Below the pieces are notes generated by a model. It saw only the letters and a program-made list of their open reading frames with translations, did no database searches and was not told the origin of the DNA. From Gemmatimonas sp. (lineage in GTDB: Bacteria; Gemmatimonadota; Gemmatimonadetes; Gemmatimonadales; Gemmatimonadaceae): a stretch of 40,082 nt of DNA. Numbering within the stretch: the stretch's first letter is position 1; each line of letters opens with the position of its first letter. The stretch covers positions 1 through 40,082 of the forward strand of contig JAABRL010000003.1 in NCBI GenBank assembly GCA_011390935.1, read 5' to 3'. Both the position numbers and the translations under genes were made by a program. This document shows, in pieces, positions 38,450-40,082 of the stretch.

Positions 38450-39238
38450 ATGACGCTCGATCCCCGACCCACGACGCTGCTCGACACGGTTGACCCCGAG
38501 CTGCTGCAGGACACGATCGATCGACAGGACACCGGTGGCGCAATCTCGTCACCGCTCGCCATCGCCGCCGCTGCCAGCATTCCGCTCGCGCTCGGCGTCT
38601 TCGCCCAGCGCGCCTATGGACAGGGGGCTGCCTTGCCGCAGGGTATTCGTGACGTGCTCAACTTCGCCCTCACGCTCGAGTATCTCGAGGCTGATTTCTA
38701 TCGACGCGGGCTCGCCGCCGGCGGACTGATCCCCGCCGCCGATCGTACGGTCTTCGCACAGATCGGCCGGCATGAGGATGAGCACGTCACGCTGCTGCGC
38801 TCCGTGCTGGGAGGCAACGCGGTGGTCGAGCCCACCTTCGACTTTACCGCCGGTGGCGCCTTCGCCGACGTCTTCAGCAACTACGCCACGTTTCTGGCGC
38901 TCGCGCAGGGCTTCGAGGACACCGGCGTGCGCGCGTACAAGGGGCAAGCTGCCGAGCTCATCAGCAACAAGCAGCTGCTGACGGTCGCGCTGCAGATCCA
39001 CTCCGTCGAGGCACGGCACGCGTCGAAGGTGCGGCGCATGCGGGGACAGAAGGGGTGGGTCGTGGGGGACAGTACCGACGTCGCGGCGTTGGCCGCAGTC
39101 TACGCCGGCGAAGGGACCGTCACGCAAGCGGGCGTCAACACCGCCGCGTTCGTGAACGCGGGTGCGGCGAGCGAAGCGTTCGATGAACCGCTGGGACGTG
39201 AGGCCGTCCTCGCCATTGCAGGACTCTTTCTGGCCTGA
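38450..39238 (+). CDS. Second ferritin-like protein, exported
   Basis: A 262-residue paralogue of the preceding protein. A 27-residue acidic N-terminus is followed by a hydrophobic segment (SSPLAIAAAASIPLALGVFAQRAYGQG, about 29-55) that may be a signal peptide or anchor; it has no twin Arg and no lipobox. The ferritin-like domain keeps the ligands: Glu in TLEYLEADFYRRGL, E-x-x-H in IGRHEDEHVTLLRSVL, Glu in GFEDTGVRAYKGQA and E-x-x-H in HSVEARHASKVRRM. The C-terminal 50 residues form an extra region (AALAAVYAGEGTVTQAGVNTAAF). The ATG at 38450 has GAGG 5 bases upstream. The two proteins probably form a pair. Confidence 0.87.
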   Translation: MTLDPRPTTLLDTVDPELLQDTIDRQDTGGAISSPLAIAAAASIPLALGVFAQRAYGQGAALPQGIRDVLNFALTLEYLEADFYRRGLAAGGLIPAADRTVFAQIGRHEDEHVTLLRSVLGGNAVVEPTFDFTAGGAFADVFSNYATFLALAQGFEDTGVRAYKGQAAELISNKQLLTVALQIHSVEARHASKVRRMRGQKGWVVGDSTDVAALAAVYAGEGTVTQAGVNTAAFVNAGAASEAFDEPLGREAVLAIAGLFLA

Positions 39239-39388
39239 GGAGAAACGGCCCGGTGGGGCAGCGGCGGCACACGCCGAAAGAAGCACTGGCGCGAATTCGT
39301 TGCCTAGACGATACTGGCGGCTCCACTCCCGTCAGGCTCACCGCCCCGGTGTGTTTCGTACGCTGTTTCCACCTCCGTAGCCCTCCCC

Positions 39389-40082
39389 ATGTCTCGACTG
39401 CGTCGTCTCGCGCCAGCGCTTCTGCTGGCGCTCTGGTCGCTCTGGTTACCACCCGAGGTTGCCGGCCAGGCCACCAACACCGGCACCATCTCTGGCCGTA
39501 TCACGGACGGGGCGAGCGGGCAGCCGGTTGGGTCTGCCCAGATCAGTATCGTGGGTACGACCACCGGCACCATTACCACCGGCGAAGGCCAGTACACGTT
39601 GCGGGGCGTCCCCGCCGGCAGCATCACGGTGCGTGTGCTGCGCGTGGGGTACGGTGAAGCGCGGCAGACCGTCACGGTCGCCGCGGGGCAGACTGTCACG
39701 CTCGACATCACGCTCACTTCGGTCCCCGCCTCGCTGAGCGCCGTCGTCTCCACGGCGACAGGCGCGCAGCGTCGTCTCGAAGTCGGCAATGCCATCGCGC
39801 AGGTCGCTGCGGCGGAACTGGTCGAAACGCGCCCGATCACGAACGTGGGTGACCTGCTGAACGGTCGCGCCGCCGGTGTCACCGTGTTCGGCGGCACGCA
39901 GCCGGGTGCAGGTATCCGCATCCGCATCCGCGGGCAGAGCTCACTCTCGCTGTCGAATGAGCCGATCTACATCATCGACGGTATTCGCATGGAGGGCGCC
40001 ACCGGCTCGTCGTCCGTGAGCGTGGGTGGCACCACGCCAAGCCGCCTGGGCGACCTCAATCCGGAAGAAATCGAGACGATCG
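39389..40082 (+). CDS. SusC/RagA-type TonB-dependent outer membrane receptor (5' part, cut by window edge)
   Basis: Only the first 231 codons are present; the frame is open to the right edge. A signal peptide (RLAPALLLALWSLWLPPEVAGQA, cleavage near residue 28) is followed by a carboxypeptidase-regulatory-like beta domain (GTISGRITDGASGQPVGSAQISIVGTTTGT...LTSVPASLSAVV, about 33-115) and the start of the TonB plug (PITNVGDLLNGRAAGVTVFGG; IRIRGQSSLSLSNEPIYIIDGIRMEG; LGDLNPEEIETI). The DGIRMEG and L-N-P-x-x-I-E blocks are typical of SusC/RagA. Such receptors import glycans or peptides with a SusD partner, which would lie outside the window. The 150 bases before it hold only a weak 5-bp hairpin (39262-39276). 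Confidence 0.93.
   Translation, partial: MSRLRRLAPALLLALWSLWLPPEVAGQATNTGTISGRITDGASGQPVGSAQISIVGTTTGTITTGEGQYTLRGVPAGSITVRVLRVGYGEARQTVTVAAGQTVTLDITLTSVPASLSAVVSTATGAQRRLEVGNAIAQVAAAELVETRPITNVGDLLNGRAAGVTVFGGTQPGAGIRIRIRGQSSLSLSNEPIYIIDGIRMEGATGSSSVSVGGTTPSRLGDLNPEEIETI

Noticed and set aside
39307..39314. GACGATAC before the SusC-like gene as a sigma-28 -10 box
   Set aside because: It differs in the second base, has no TCAA box at the right distance and the gene is not flagellar.
1..40082. CRISPR arrays, tRNA or rRNA genes, insertion sequences, prophage, toxin-antitoxin or defence systems
   Set aside because: I looked for regular direct repeats, transposase or integrase motifs and small paired ORFs and saw none. 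The window appears to be chromosomal core with no sign of recent mobile elements.

Overview
This is GC-rich bacterial DNA with strong third-position G/C bias. The gene content points to a member of the Gemmatimonadota, probably close to Gemmatimonas. The clues are a flagellar and chemotaxis block beside a RagA/SusC-type TonB receptor, large secreted PIG-L and M20 proteins, Tat-exported ferritin-like proteins and many short gene overlaps. The taxonomic call is inference from gene mix and style; no rRNA or other phylogenetic marker is present.

Region 1 (1-11,119) is a late flagellar and chemotaxis block, all on the + strand: fliD, fliS, a FliT-like chaperone, an unknown 96-residue ORF, flgM, cheY, cheZ, cheA, cheW, cheR, cheD, a second cheY, a CheX-type phosphatase and cheB. 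Four sites resembling sigma-28 (FliA) promoters, TCAA then 15 or 16 bases then GCCGATA, sit ahead of fliS, flgM, cheA and cheW. They divide the block into transcription units, and a 17-bp hairpin separates cheZ from cheA. No chemoreceptor and no fliA gene is in the window. A cytoplasmic histidine kinase converges on cheB.

Region 2 (about 12,000-17,400) holds a secreted unknown protein, an AlkA-type DNA glycosylase, an SRPBCC-SDR fusion, an NhaP2-type antiporter, a small conserved protein and a single-domain response regulator. Region 3 (17,350-21,051) is a tight minus-strand operon: SufE-like, CDGSH iron-sulfur protein, PlsC-type acyltransferase, NAD-dependent epimerase and DHDPS-family protein. 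Divergent from it is msrP-msrQ (periplasmic methionine sulfoxide repair).

Region 4 (22,950-35,922) has a membrane PAS-GGDEF-EAL protein, an RlmL-like RNA methyltransferase, a secreted M20 peptidase, a 58-residue DUF2256 zinc-ribbon-like protein, a GAF histidine kinase, sucA (2-oxoglutarate dehydrogenase E1) and a large secreted PIG-L family protein coupled to sucA by a GTGA overlap.

Region 5 (35,923-40,082) has an ECF sigma factor, an RskA-like membrane anti-sigma factor, two exported ferritin-like proteins with complete predicted di-iron ligand sets, and the start of a SusC/RagA receptor that runs off the right edge. No tRNA, rRNA, CRISPR array, insertion sequence or phage gene was recognised. 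No gap between genes exceeds 300 bases. The points most worth following up are the sigma-28 promoter set, the coexistence of CheZ with CheX and CheD, the ECF/anti-sigma/ferritin module with an inverted repeat that covers a ribosome binding site, and the iron-sulfur operon facing msrPQ.
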